The notes below the pieces were generated by a model. That model made no database searches. It saw only the letters and a list, made by a program, of their open reading frames with translations, and was not told where the DNA came from. Positions 32,911-42,402 of a DNA stretch of 44,789 bases are shown piece after piece. The position numbers and the translations under genes were made by a program. Position 1 is the first letter of the stretch, and each line of letters begins with the position of its first letter. This DNA is from Pseudomonadota bacterium (GTDB lineage Bacteria > Pseudomonadota > Gammaproteobacteria > Burkholderiales > Burkholderiaceae_F): positions 1 to 44,789 of the forward strand of contig JAEZVV010000015.1 in assembly GCA_023443095.1 (NCBI GenBank), written 5' to 3'.

Positions 32911-32964
32911 CTTTCGCCTGGCGGCCGCGCATCAGCTGATGAGCGTTCGGAATCGAGAAGGCGA

Positions 32965-32993
32965 ATTATGCCGAGGCTCGGCGCGGCGGTCAA
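32965..32993 (-). promoter_or_regulatory. Strong sigma-70 promoter for the two tRNA-Lys genes
   Basis: Minus strand: TTGACC, exactly 17 bp, then CATAAT. The -35 overlaps the last codons of the histidine kinase gene. Between the expected start site and the first tRNA lies a 12-bp palindrome CATCAGCTGATG (32930-32941) of unknown role. Confidence 0.8.
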
Positions 32994-34597
32994 ACCGAAG
33001 TCCACTGGGGTTCGCCCTGATGCTCGCCGTCGGCGAGAACATGGCGGAACTCGACCCGCACCAAGAGTCCTGGCAGCAAGGGATCTTTCGAGTGTGGGCT
33101 GGACTCGAGGTTGATGCGGGCTTCGTGTTGTTCGACGATCTCATGCACGATCGCCAGGCCCAGACCGCTGCCGTCGACATTGGTTCCCAGCACGCGATAA
33201 AAACGCTCGAAGACGAGGGCCCGTTCGGCTTCGGGGATGCCGGGGCCGCTGTCTTCCACTTCCAGCACCACCGCTTCACCGGCGATGACCCGCACCGTGA
33301 CCGTGCCGCCGCGTGGGGTGTAGCGCAGGGCGTTGTCGACCAGGTTCTTGAGCAGTTCTCCGATCTGCAGCGGGCCGCCGACGATGCGCACGATCTCGTC
33401 CGGCGCTTCCAGCCCGAGGTCGATGCTGCGGGCCAGCGCCATCGGTACCCAGTCGTGCATGCGTTCGCGCACCAGAGCGCCGAGGTCGATCACTTCGAAG
33501 GCGCCGGGATCCTGGCCCTGGTGTTCGGCGCGAGCGAGCGTGAGCAACTGATCAATAAGGTGAGCGGCGCGGGTCGAGGCTTCGCCGATCTGGCGCAGCG
33601 AGCGCTTGAGTTGCTCCGGGTCGCGTTCGCGTTGCGCCAGTTCGGCCTGGGTGCGCAGGCCGGCGAGCGGGGTCTTCATCTGGTGCGCGGCATCGGTCAT
33701 GAAACGCTTCTGGGTCTCGATGCTGCCGGCCAGGCGCGCGAGCAGTTCGTTGAACGACACCACCAGCGGGCTGAGCTCCTCGGGCGCGGCGCGAGGGTCG
33801 ATCGGCGAGAGATCGTCGGGGCGGCGCGCGCTGATCCGGCGCCGCAGGGTTTCGAGCGGCTGCAGACCGCGGCTGAGGCCGAACCACACCAGAAGGACCG
33901 CCAGCGGCAGAACGATGAACTGCGGCACGATCACGCCGCGAATGATCTCGTTGGCGAGCTGAGAGCGTTTCTCCAGGGTCTCGGCGACCTCCACCAGCAC
34001 GTAGCGGGGCTGGCCGGCAACCCGCAGCTCGACCCAGGTGTAGGCGATGCGGATGTCGGTGCCGTGCAGCTGGTCGGAACGGAACTGCACCGGTCCGGCG
34101 TGTGGAGTTTCTTCCTCGGGCGGGATCGGCAGATCGCGGTCGCCCGCGATCCACTCGCCCCTCAGCCCTAACACCAGGTAATACACCTGGTCGGCGACGT
34201 CGGCCCGCAAGACCTCGCGCGCAGGCATAGGCAGGTCGAGCACGACCTGGTTGCGGTCGAACTTGACGTGGTCGGCGAGCACGGTGACGGCGTCGCCGAG
34301 GTTGCGGTCGAAAGGCGCATCGGCAACCGACTGCGCGACCACGTAAGTGAAGGTCACACTGATCGGCCACACGATCAGCAGCGGCGCGAGCATCCAGTCG
34401 AGGATCTCGCCAAACAGCGAGCGTTGCTCGTCGGGCGCGCGCAGCAGGAGGCGTTGGCGGGGCGAGGGGCGCGGCGCGGCGGGCGGCGCTTCGCGTTCGC
34501 TATCGGACGGGCGCAGCTCACGCAGGCGCGCTCGCAGCGCGTCGCCGTGGCCGCGCGCTTGCGGGTCGAGCGAAGCGGGGCGTCTGGGGGTAGGCAT
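32990..34597 (-). CDS. Sensor histidine kinase, TctE-like
   Basis: A 535-residue inner-membrane kinase. Residues 1-60 are a Pro/Arg-rich cytoplasmic extension. TM1 lies near 66-90, a periplasmic 2CSK_N-type sensor domain near 92-215, TM2 near 221-242, a HAMP-like linker to 290, then the H-box with His305 (FMTDAAHQMKTPLAGLRTQ) and an ATPase domain (N box LKNLVDNALRYTP, G1 DSGPGIP, G2 GSGLGLAIV). It phosphorylates the response regulator encoded 62 nt upstream. TctE senses tricarboxylates, but no tctCBA transporter is seen here, so the signal is unknown. Confidence 0.9.
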   Translation of the reverse strand: MPTPRRPASLDPQARGHGDALRARLRELRPSDSEREAPPAAPRPSPRQRLLLRAPDEQRSLFGEILDWMLAPLLIVWPISVTFTYVVAQSVADAPFDRNLGDAVTVLADHVKFDRNQVVLDLPMPAREVLRADVADQVYYLVLGLRGEWIAGDRDLPIPPEEETPHAGPVQFRSDQLHGTDIRIAYTWVELRVAGQPRYVLVEVAETLEKRSQLANEIIRGVIVPQFIVLPLAVLLVWFGLSRGLQPLETLRRRISARRPDDLSPIDPRAAPEELSPLVVSFNELLARLAGSIETQKRFMTDAAHQMKTPLAGLRTQAELAQRERDPEQLKRSLRQIGEASTRAAHLIDQLLTLARAEHQGQDPGAFEVIDLGALVRERMHDWVPMALARSIDLGLEAPDEIVRIVGGPLQIGELLKNLVDNALRYTPRGGTVTVRVIAGEAVVLEVEDSGPGIPEAERALVFERFYRVLGTNVDGSGLGLAIVHEIVEQHEARINLESSPHSKDPLLPGLLVRVEFRHVLADGEHQGEPQWTSV

Positions 34598-34659
34598 GTC
34601 AGGCGCCTGCGAAACTGAGTTTCCTGGAGCGGCTGCCCGCAGGAGGCGATCCGCGCATC

Positions 34660-35373
34660 CTAGCCGGTACCGCTTACCGCTTCAGGAGCGTTGGCGGCGG
34701 GTGGCTCGGGCGGTCGTTCGAGGCAGTAGCCGAGGCCGCGCACCGTGACAATGCGAACGCCGCCGGCTTCGAGCTTGCGCCGCAGGCGGTGGACGTAGAC
34801 CTCGATGGCATTGTTGCTGACTTCGTCGCCCCATTCGCACAGGTGGTTGACCAGTTGGTCCTTGCTCACCAGGCGGCCGGCGCGTTTGAGCAATACCTCT
34901 AATAAGCCGAGTTCGCGCGCCGAGAGTTCCAGGGCCTGGTCGCCGAGAAATGCAACGTGGCCCGCAGTATCGAGCGTGAGCGGGCCGACCCGCAGCAGGT
35001 TCTGTGCGCCACCGGCCGCACGGCGGGTGAGTGCGCGCACCCGGGCTTCGAGTTCCGACAGGGCAAAAGGCTTGGCCATGTAGTCGTCGGCGCCGAGGTC
35101 GAGTCCGCGCACCCGGCTGTCGACATCGTCGGCAGCCGTCAGGATCAGGACCGGCAGCGGCGAGTTGCGCGCGCGCAGGCGGCGCAGGACTTCGAGCCCG
35201 GGCATGCGGGGCAGGCCGAGGTCGAGGATCAGCAGGTCGAACGACTGGACGGAGAGGGCCGAATCGGCGGCGGCGCCGTCGGTGACGACATCCACCGCGT
35301 AAGCCGCGGCGCGCAGCGAGCGAGACAGGCCATCGGCCAGGACGGCATCGTCCTCGGCAATCAGGATTCGCAT
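34660..35373 (-). CDS. OmpR/PhoB-family response regulator, TctD-like
   Basis: A 237-residue two-domain regulator. The receiver (1-120) has the acidic pocket EDD (7-9), phospho-acceptor Asp in LLILDLGLPRMPG and the conserved Lys in DYMAKPFALSELEARV. The C-terminal winged helix (about 135-228) carries ELSARELGLLEVLLKRAGRLVSKDQL and NAIEVYVHRLRRKL. It is co-directional with the histidine kinase gene and divergent from recA. The 62-bp gap before the kinase contains the small near-palindrome GAAACT-G-AGTTTC (34611-34623). Confidence 0.92.
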   Translation of the reverse strand: MRILIAEDDAVLADGLSRSLRAAAYAVDVVTDGAAADSALSVQSFDLLILDLGLPRMPGLEVLRRLRARNSPLPVLILTAADDVDSRVRGLDLGADDYMAKPFALSELEARVRALTRRAAGGAQNLLRVGPLTLDTAGHVAFLGDQALELSARELGLLEVLLKRAGRLVSKDQLVNHLCEWGDEVSNNAIEVYVHRLRRKLEAGGVRIVTVRGLGYCLERPPEPPAANAPEAVSGTG

Positions 35374-35455
35374 GTGTAGCTTGTTATCCTTGTTCCCTAG
35401 CCGGCGCAGTCTAGGCGCGCGCTGAAACCGGCCGCAAGCGATCGATCAAACGGGC

Positions 35456-35484
35456 TTGACGACATCACTGTATGAATCTACAGT
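35456..35484 (+). promoter_or_regulatory. recA promoter
   Basis: TTGACG (35456-35461), 17 bp, TACAGT (35479-35484). The spacer and -10 are covered by a LexA box, the same architecture as E. coli recA. Confidence 0.7.
35468..35483. promoter_or_regulatory. LexA box 1 (recA)
   Basis: CTGTATGAATCTACAG matches the CTGT-N8-ACAG SOS box. It lies in the promoter spacer and overlaps the -10 element. Confidence 0.9.
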
Positions 35485-35487
35485 TAT

Positions 35488-35503
35488 CTGTAAATACATA
35501 CAG
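35488..35503. promoter_or_regulatory. LexA box 2 (recA)
   Basis: CTGTAAATACATACAG is a second perfect CTGT-N8-ACAG box, exactly 20 bp downstream of the first, covering the expected transcription start. Two helical turns of spacing would put both LexA dimers on one DNA face. Confidence 0.88.
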
Positions 35504-35542
35504 TGTCTGCGTTGGGCCCGAACGAACGCGATGGAGGCGGCG

Positions 35543-36591
<1,049 letters not shown>

Positions 36592-36595
<4 letters not shown>

Positions 36596-37077
36596 AGGCA
36601 GCCGGGGCGCGAGCCGCTGCGCCCCGCAGCCTGATGTCGCGCGCTGTGGCCATGCTGGCACGGCGCGAACACAGCCGGGCCGAGCTGGCGCGCAAGCTGG
36701 CGCCTTATCTGGAGCCGGAGCAGGAGCGCGCTGAACTCGACCGGGTGCTCGACGAACTCGAGCGGCGCCAGCTTCTGTCCGACGAGCGCTACGCTGGCGC
36801 GCTGGTCCGCACCCGTAGCGCCCGCTACGGAGACGCCCGCCTCAAGCAGGAACTCAAGGCGAGCGGCGTTGGCGCGGCCGAGGTGGCCTCGGCGATCGAA
36901 TCGCTGCATGGCACCGAGCTCGAACGTGCGCGCGCTGTCTGGCGGCGCCGTTATTCCGAGCTGCCGACCGACCGCGAAGATCGGGCGCGGCAAGCGCGTT
37001 TTCTTCAGGCGCGCGGCTTTTCGCTCGATACCATCCGCCGGGTTCTCGGCGGTTACGTTGGCGACGACGATCAGTAA
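36592..37077 (+). CDS. recX: RecA-regulating protein RecX
   Basis: A 161-residue, all-helical RecX with its three-helix repeats: MSRAVAMLARREHSRAELARKLAP, the LLSDERYAGALVRTR core and the C-terminal ARFLQARGFSLDTIRRVLGG. RecX binds RecA filaments and dampens their activity. It starts with GTG overlapping the recA stop (GTGA); an internal ATG at 36634 (MSRAV) is possible. It is co-transcribed with recA, so SOS-induced. Confidence 0.94.
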
Positions 37078-37785
37078 CTCGGGAGGGCGGTGCCGCCTGC
37101 CTGCGGCCGTGGTCGGCCGAAGCGGTTCGGTCTGAAGGGTGGCTGCGCCGGCGTTTCTGGCACTGCTGCGTCGTTAGCTTCTGATCGGGTTTCCCCTTGT
37201 GTTAGAGTTCGGAAACGGGCCGCTGTCGTCCTTTGCGGCCCATTTTCTTGAGCCTGGAATGTCCTCCTGCCGCCACGCGCCCACTTGTTCGATCAAGCTC
37301 GTGCGCATGTCCGTGAAGAGGAGCTTCGGGGACTCGAGGCCGTGCTGATCGACACCCAGTCTCGCGACTTTCCGCTGGCCACCGGCTGCGGTCTGCCGGC
37401 GAGCCGGTCCATGACATGTTTCTGACGTTGACCATCGCTTCCCGCCCGCAGTTCCTCGATGCTGTGGGGCAGTCGGATCGCGTTTCCAATCCTGGCATTT
37501 GCGATGGCTACGCTGACTCTTGCAGCCAGTGGACCGGGCTCAAGCTAGCCCGGGAGCTACGGCCCCGTGTGTGCGCACGTCCGCGCAGAGTCCTGGCCGA
37601 CGCTCAACTGCGCCGAATGAACGTCTGCTCGCCGCCGAGCGGCAACGGCCTTTTCTTCGATCGCTGCCATGCCCTGCGCAGCGCCCTGCTTCTACCCCGC
37701 TGGTTCTGCGGCCCCGCCCAAAAGGCGACGACCGTCGACCCCGTGACCGACTGACCGAACACTCGCAACGACAGAGAGTCGCTCC
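37078..37785. other. 708-bp stretch without a credible gene (recX-sucC)
   Basis: No reading frame here has a family match, a ribosome-binding site or the codon bias of the neighbours; stop codons interrupt all frames. Visible items are a terminator-like hairpin at 37217-37249 and a 29-codon frame at 37459-37548 encoding a hydrophobic peptide (SRIAFPILAFAMATLTLAA) without a Shine-Dalgarno. The 3' part must contain the sucCD promoter, but I see no clear -35/-10 pair. Decayed gene, long leader or small RNA are all possible. Confidence 0.5.
37217..37249 (+). terminator. Possible terminator of recA-recX
   Basis: GGGCCGC and GCGGCCC form a 7-bp stem with an 11-nt loop, followed by ATTTTCTT. It is 139 nt after recX; the long loop lowers confidence. 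Confidence 0.45.
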
Positions 37786-38952
37786 ATGAAGATTCATGAG
37801 TACCAAGGCAAGGAACTGCTCGCCAAATTCGGCGTGCCGGTGCCGCGTGGCATTCCCGCTTTCTCGGTGGACGAAGCCGTCGCCGCAGCCAATACCCTGG
37901 GTGGCCCCGTGTGGGTGGTCAAGGCACAGATCCATGCCGGAGGTCGCGGCAAGGGGGGCGGCGTCAAGCTCGCTCGCTCGATCGACGAGGTGCGCGAGCT
38001 GGCCGGTCAGATTCTTGGCATGCAACTCATCACCCACCAGACCGGCCCGCAAGGCCAGAAGGTGCGTCGCCTCCTGATCGAAGAAGGCGCCGACATCAAG
38101 AAAGAACTTTACGTCGGCATGGTAGTGGACCGCACGACGCAGCGCGTGGCCTTGATGGCTTCGAGCGAAGGTGGCATGGACATCGAGGAAGTTGCCGCCC
38201 ATACCCCCGAGAAGATCATCAAGGTTTTCGTCGATCCGGCGGTCGGACTCGCCGATGCCGACGCCGACGAGGTCGCGCGCAAGATCGGCGTTCCCGAAGC
38301 CAGCGTGCCCCAGGCGCGTGCTGTGTTCCAGGCGCTCTACAAGGCCTTCTGGGACACCGACGCGTCGCTTGCCGAAATCAATCCGCTGATTCTCACCGGT
38401 GCGGGCCAGGTCGTCGCCCTCGACGCCAAGCTCAACTTCGACAGCAACGCGCTTTTCCGTCATCCCGAGATCGTCGCCATGCGCGACCTCGACGAAGAGG
38501 ATCCGGCCGAAATCGAGGCCAGCAAGTTCGACCTCAGCTACATCCAACTGGATGGCGACATCGGCTGTCTGGTCAACGGCGCGGGCCTGGCCATGGCGAC
38601 CATGGACACGATCAAACTCTATGGCGGCAGTCCTGCCAACTTCCTCGACGTCGGCGGTGGCGCCACCGCCGAGAAAGTGACCGAAGCCTTCAAGATCATG
38701 CTCAAGAACCCAGGGCTCAAGGCCATCCTGGTCAATATCTTCGGCGGCATCATGAAATGCGACACCATCGCCGAAGGTGTGATCGCTGCCTGCAAGGCGG
38801 TCAACCTCAAGGTGCCGCTGGTGGTCCGCATGAAGGGCACCAACGAAGAACTGGGCAAGACGATGCTGGCCGAGTCCGGCCTGCCGATCATCTCTGCCGA
38901 CACCATGGCCGAAGCCGCCGAGAAGGTCGTGGCCGCGGCGCAAAGCCGGTAA
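37786..38952 (+). CDS. sucC: Succinyl-CoA synthetase beta subunit
   Basis: A 388-residue subunit with an ATP-grasp domain: MKIHEYQGKELLAKFGVPVPRG at the N-terminus, KAQIHAGGRGKGGGVKLA (46-63), AEINPLILTG and DVGGGATAEKV, then VNIFGGIMKCDTIAEG near the C-terminus. With SucD it converts succinyl-CoA to succinate with nucleoside triphosphate formation in the citric acid cycle. Full family length. sucD follows after 26 nt. Confidence 0.98.
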   Translation: MKIHEYQGKELLAKFGVPVPRGIPAFSVDEAVAAANTLGGPVWVVKAQIHAGGRGKGGGVKLARSIDEVRELAGQILGMQLITHQTGPQGQKVRRLLIEEGADIKKELYVGMVVDRTTQRVALMASSEGGMDIEEVAAHTPEKIIKVFVDPAVGLADADADEVARKIGVPEASVPQARAVFQALYKAFWDTDASLAEINPLILTGAGQVVALDAKLNFDSNALFRHPEIVAMRDLDEEDPAEIEASKFDLSYIQLDGDIGCLVNGAGLAMATMDTIKLYGGSPANFLDVGGGATAEKVTEAFKIMLKNPGLKAILVNIFGGIMKCDTIAEGVIAACKAVNLKVPLVVRMKGTNEELGKTMLAESGLPIISADTMAEAAEKVVAAAQSR

Positions 38953-38978
38953 GCCGCGCGCACGAAAGAGAAAAGACC

Positions 38979-39863
38979 ATGAGCATCCTGATCAACAAGA
39001 ACTCCCGCGTCATCACGCAAGGCATCACCGGCAAGACCGGCCAGTTCCACACCCGCATGTGCCGCGAGTACGCCAACGGGGCCGAATGTTTCGTCGCCGG
39101 CGTCAACCCCAAGAAGGCGGGCGAGGACTTCGAGGGTATTCCGATTTTCGCCACCGTCTCCGACGCCAAGGCGCAGACCGGGGCCAACGTGTCGGTGATC
39201 TATGTGCCGCCGGCAGGCGCGGCTGCGGCGATCTGGGAAGCGGTCGAGGCCGAACTCGACCTCGTCATCTGCATCACCGAAGGCATCCCGGTGCGCGACA
39301 TGATGGAAGTGCGCGACCGCATGAAGAAGGCCGGCAGCAAGACCCTGCTGCTCGGCCCGAACTGCCCCGGCACCATCACCCCAGGGGAAATCAAGATCGG
39401 CATCATGCCGGGCCACATCCACATGCCCGGTCGGATCGGCGTAGTCTCGCGCTCGGGCACACTGACTTATGAGGCCGTGGCCCAGCTTACCGAGCTGGGT
39501 CTGGGGCAGAGCAGCGCCGTGGGCATCGGCGGCGACCCGGTCAACGGTTTGAAGCATCTCGACGTGCTCAAGCTCTTCAACGAAGACCCGGGCACCGACG
39601 CCGTGGTCATGATCGGAGAGATCGGCGGCTCCGACGAAGAAGCGGCGGCCGAATGGGCGCGCGATAACATGAGCAAACCCGTAGTCGGCTTCATCGCCGG
39701 AGTCACTGCGCCGGAGGGCAAGCGCATGGGGCACGCCGGTGCCATCATCAGCGGCGGCAAGGGCACGGCCCAGGAAAAACTCTCGGTCATGGAAGCCTGC
39801 GGCATCCGGACGACCAAGAATCCCTCGGAGCTGGGCAAGCTGCTGAAAAGTGTCTTGAAGTAA
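38979..39863 (+). CDS. sucD: Succinyl-CoA synthetase alpha subunit
   Basis: A 294-residue CoA-binding subunit. The CoA-binding part begins SILINKNSRVITQGITGKTG. LGPNCPGTITPGE and SRSGTLTYEA follow, then the phosphohistidine segment KRMGHAGAIISGGKGTA, with His as the phosphorylated residue. Ends in the usual GKLLKSVLK. An intrinsic terminator lies 44 nt downstream. Confidence 0.98.
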   Translation: MSILINKNSRVITQGITGKTGQFHTRMCREYANGAECFVAGVNPKKAGEDFEGIPIFATVSDAKAQTGANVSVIYVPPAGAAAAIWEAVEAELDLVICITEGIPVRDMMEVRDRMKKAGSKTLLLGPNCPGTITPGEIKIGIMPGHIHMPGRIGVVSRSGTLTYEAVAQLTELGLGQSSAVGIGGDPVNGLKHLDVLKLFNEDPGTDAVVMIGEIGGSDEEAAAEWARDNMSKPVVGFIAGVTAPEGKRMGHAGAIISGGKGTAQEKLSVMEACGIRTTKNPSELGKLLKSVLK

Positions 39864-39907
39864 GCTTGTCGCACCGTCGGCTGCGCCCTGGGCGCGGCTT
39901 TGACCTG

Positions 39908-39935
39908 ACGCCCGGCATGACCGGGCGTTTGCTTT
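39908..39935 (+). terminator. Intrinsic terminator of sucCD
   Basis: ACGCCCGG, loop CATGA, CCGGGCGT (8-bp stem), then TTGCTTT. Confidence 0.75.
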
Positions 39936-39985
39936 CATAATTTCCGCTCAAGCTGGTTTGAGCGGCTCGAATCTGGAGATTTCTG

Positions 39986-40702
39986 GTGGAAATGATGTTG
40001 GACTGGCTGGCCGCGATCCATTGGACCTCGGTGCTGCAGATCATCCTGATCGACATCCTGCTCGGCGGCGACAACGCCGTCGTGATCGCCCTGGCCTGCC
40101 GTAACCTGCCGGCCAAGCAGCGCGCCAAGGGGATTTTCTGGGGAGCGGCGGGCGCCATCGTGCTGCGCGTCATCCTCATCACCTTCGCCGTGGCCCTGCT
40201 CGACCTGCCCTTCCTCAAGATGGTGGGCGGTGCACTCCTGATCTGGATCGGCGTCAAGCTGATCGCCCCGCCGGAAGAAGACGGTCACGAAAACCTGGCC
40301 GCGAGCGACAAGCTGTGGTCGGCAGTCAAGACCATCATCGTCGCCGACTTGGTGATGAGCCTTGACAACGTGATTGCTATCGCCGGAGCGGCTGAGCAGG
40401 CGCCGGCCGATCACCGCACGGCGCTGATCGTCTTCGGCCTGCTGGTCTCGGTGCCCTTCATTGTTTACGGCAGCCAGCTCGTGCTCAAGATGCTCGACCG
40501 TTTCCCCGTGATCGTGCTGGGCGGCGGCGCGCTGCTGGGCTGGATTGCCGGATCGCTGATGGTGGGCGACCCCGTCGCCGCGCCCTACGTACCGGCCGAC
40601 GCCTGGGTCAGATGGGCGGCCGGGGTGGCGGGCGCAGTGCTGGTGGTGGTGATCGCCAAGTGGGTGTCGTGGCGGCGTTCGGCGCCGACCGGCGCCGCAT
40701 GA
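39986..40702 (+). CDS. TerC-family integral membrane protein
   Basis: A 238-residue protein with about seven membrane helices and the TerC signature acidic motifs: LIDILLGGDNAVVIALACR (about 17-35) and VADLVMSLDNVIAIAGAAEQ (about 119-138). TerC proteins are linked to tellurite resistance and, in several bacteria, to manganese export; the conserved Asp residues in membrane helices suggest metal transport. The start is GTG at 39986 with GGAG 8 nt upstream; an ATG two codons on is too far from that site. The PP2C gene follows after 32 nt. Confidence 0.88.
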   Translation: MEMMLDWLAAIHWTSVLQIILIDILLGGDNAVVIALACRNLPAKQRAKGIFWGAAGAIVLRVILITFAVALLDLPFLKMVGGALLIWIGVKLIAPPEEDGHENLAASDKLWSAVKTIIVADLVMSLDNVIAIAGAAEQAPADHRTALIVFGLLVSVPFIVYGSQLVLKMLDRFPVIVLGGGALLGWIAGSLMVGDPVAAPYVPADAWVRWAAGVAGAVLVVVIAKWVSWRRSAPTGAA

Positions 40703-40734
40703 CGAATCTGCTGCCACTGGGTTAGGCTGGGCTT

Positions 40735-41499
40735 ATGACGCTGCGCTTCGATACTGCCCTTCTCACCGACACCGGCCGGGTCCGCCCTCTCAACGAGGAT
40801 GCGCTCGGCGTCGACCCGGCCGCCCGCCTTTTTGTTCTGGCCGACGGCCTGGGCGGCTACAACGCGGGTGAAATCGCGAGCGCGATGGCGGTGAGTTCGA
40901 TCCTGGTTCGGCTCGGCAACTACCAAGCGGGTGCCGAACGAGACGGGGCGGCGTTCGACGCCAACAGGGCCCTGTTTGAGGCCATCACCGGCATCAACGC
41001 CGACATTTACAACGCCGCGGCCAACAGCACCGCCTACGCCGGCATGGCCACCACCCTGGTGGTGGCCTGGCTGATCGAGCGCCGCTTGTGGGTGGCGCAT
41101 GCGGGCGACTCCCGCCTTTACCGCCTGCGCGGTGATCGGCTCGAGCAGATCACGCGCGATCACTCGTTCAGCCAGGAACTGTTCGACGCCGGCATGGTGA
41201 GCGCCGAAGAAGCGCGCGCCCTGCCGGCCAAGAACCTGGTCACCCGGGCGCTCGGGGCCGACGCCGAACTCGAACCTGAGATCCACGCCTACGACGCCCT
41301 GCCGGGCGATCTGTTGCTTTTGTGTTCGGACGGTTTGTCGGAAATGATCGGTCACTACGAAATCGCCGCGTTGCTCGCCACGGCCCGCGACGACATCCAT
41401 GGCGCTGCGCGGCGTCTGGTCAACATGGCGAACGAAGCGGGCGGACGCGACAACGTGTCGGTGCTGATCGTTCGGCTCGCTGCTGACGATGTTGTTTGA
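40735..41499 (+). CDS. PP2C-family Ser/Thr protein phosphatase
   Basis: A 254-residue bacterial PP2C (Stp1/PstP-like) metal-dependent phosphatase. Its metal-binding motifs are intact: RPLNEDALGVD (18-28), LADGLGGY (37-44), HAGDSRLYRLRGDRLEQITRDHS, LLCSDGLSEM and GGRDNVSVLIVRLA. It removes phosphate from Ser/Thr of target proteins. An FHA-domain (phosphothreonine-binding) protein gene follows 95 bp downstream, suggesting a phosphosignalling module. No Ser/Thr kinase is in the window. The terC association may be only positional. Confidence 0.92.
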   Translation: MTLRFDTALLTDTGRVRPLNEDALGVDPAARLFVLADGLGGYNAGEIASAMAVSSILVRLGNYQAGAERDGAAFDANRALFEAITGINADIYNAAANSTAYAGMATTLVVAWLIERRLWVAHAGDSRLYRLRGDRLEQITRDHSFSQELFDAGMVSAEEARALPAKNLVTRALGADAELEPEIHAYDALPGDLLLLCSDGLSEMIGHYEIAALLATARDDIHGAARRLVNMANEAGGRDNVSVLIVRLAADDVV

Positions 41500-41594
41500 A
41501 GTCAGCGCGTGTGACGCAATGGATGGTCAGCTGTAGTCCGCGCTGGCAGAATCGGCCGCACTCAGGCGAGTTCTGAGAATTCAAGGGGAAAGAA

Positions 41595-42275
41595 ATGCCC
41601 AGGTTGGTATTGAGTCTGGACGGCGTGGTGCTCCGGGAGATCGGGCTCACGAAAGACCGGACCACGATCGGACGGCGCTCGCATAACGATGTCGTGATCG
41701 ACAACCTGGCGGTCAGCGGCGAACACGCCGTGGCTTATACCAGCGGCCGCGACATCTATCTTGAAGACCTGGGGTCGACCAACGGCACCACGGTCAACGG
41801 TCAGCCGATCAAGCGACACCTGCTGCAGACCGGCGATGTGATCGAGATCGGCAAGTACCGGCTCAAGTTCATCGGCGCCGGCGAGGTGCCGGCCGAAGCC
41901 GGCATCGACATCGACACCAGCCAGCCGCTACGCCGCGAGTTCTACGGCCCCGGCCCCGCCACCATCCAGGTGCGCACGCCGGGCGCAGCGCCGGGGGCGG
42001 AAGTGCCCGGCGCCCTGGTCCGCATTCTGTCGGGAGCCAACCAGGGACGCGAACTGCAACTGGTCAAGGCGCTGACCACGATCGGCCGCCCCGGTCACCA
42101 GGTGGCGGTCATTACGCGCCGCCCGACCGGGTATTTCATCGCCCACGTCGAAGGCGACATCTTCCCCAGCGTCAACGGCGCCAACATCGGTTCGGCGGCG
42201 CAGCCGCTGCGCCATGGCGACGTGCTCGAGTTGGCCGGAGTGAAGATGGAGTTCGTCAATCCGCCTGCCAAGTGA
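41595..42275 (+). CDS. FHA-domain protein
   Basis: A 226-residue cytoplasmic protein. The N-terminal FHA domain (about 1-90) has all key residues: TIGRRSHNDVVIDNLAVSGEH (about 18-38) and LGSTNGTTVNGQPI. A linker rich in Pro and Ala follows (about 95-138). A second, divergent FHA-like half (about 139-225; VRILSGANQGRELQLVKALT, TTIGRPGHQ, SVNGANIG) lacks the SxxH core. The first domain should bind phosphothreonine peptides. It lies next to the PP2C phosphatase. The ATG has AGGGGA upstream; a terminator follows the gene. Confidence 0.88.
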   Translation: MPRLVLSLDGVVLREIGLTKDRTTIGRRSHNDVVIDNLAVSGEHAVAYTSGRDIYLEDLGSTNGTTVNGQPIKRHLLQTGDVIEIGKYRLKFIGAGEVPAEAGIDIDTSQPLRREFYGPGPATIQVRTPGAAPGAEVPGALVRILSGANQGRELQLVKALTTIGRPGHQVAVITRRPTGYFIAHVEGDIFPSVNGANIGSAAQPLRHGDVLELAGVKMEFVNPPAK

Positions 42276-42294
42276 GCGGCCCGGCTGGATCCAG

Positions 42295-42317
42295 GCCGCC
42301 TGAGGGCGGCTTTTTTT
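42295..42317 (+). terminator. Intrinsic terminator after the FHA gene
   Basis: GCCGCC, loop TGAG, GGCGGC, then seven T. It lies 19 nt after the stop codon. Confidence 0.92.
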
Positions 42318-42402
42318 ATTGACGCAGCTAGTCATGGCGGTGGGCTGTGGCTCGCATGGTGAGCAAGGGTTTTGCCATCCCGCCACCTCACGTCCGCTTT
42401 AT

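Noticed and set aside
37416..37789. Plus-strand frames of 89-112 codons between recX and sucC
   Set aside because: Arg/Pro-rich, no ribosome-binding site, no family match, and one overlaps the sucC start.
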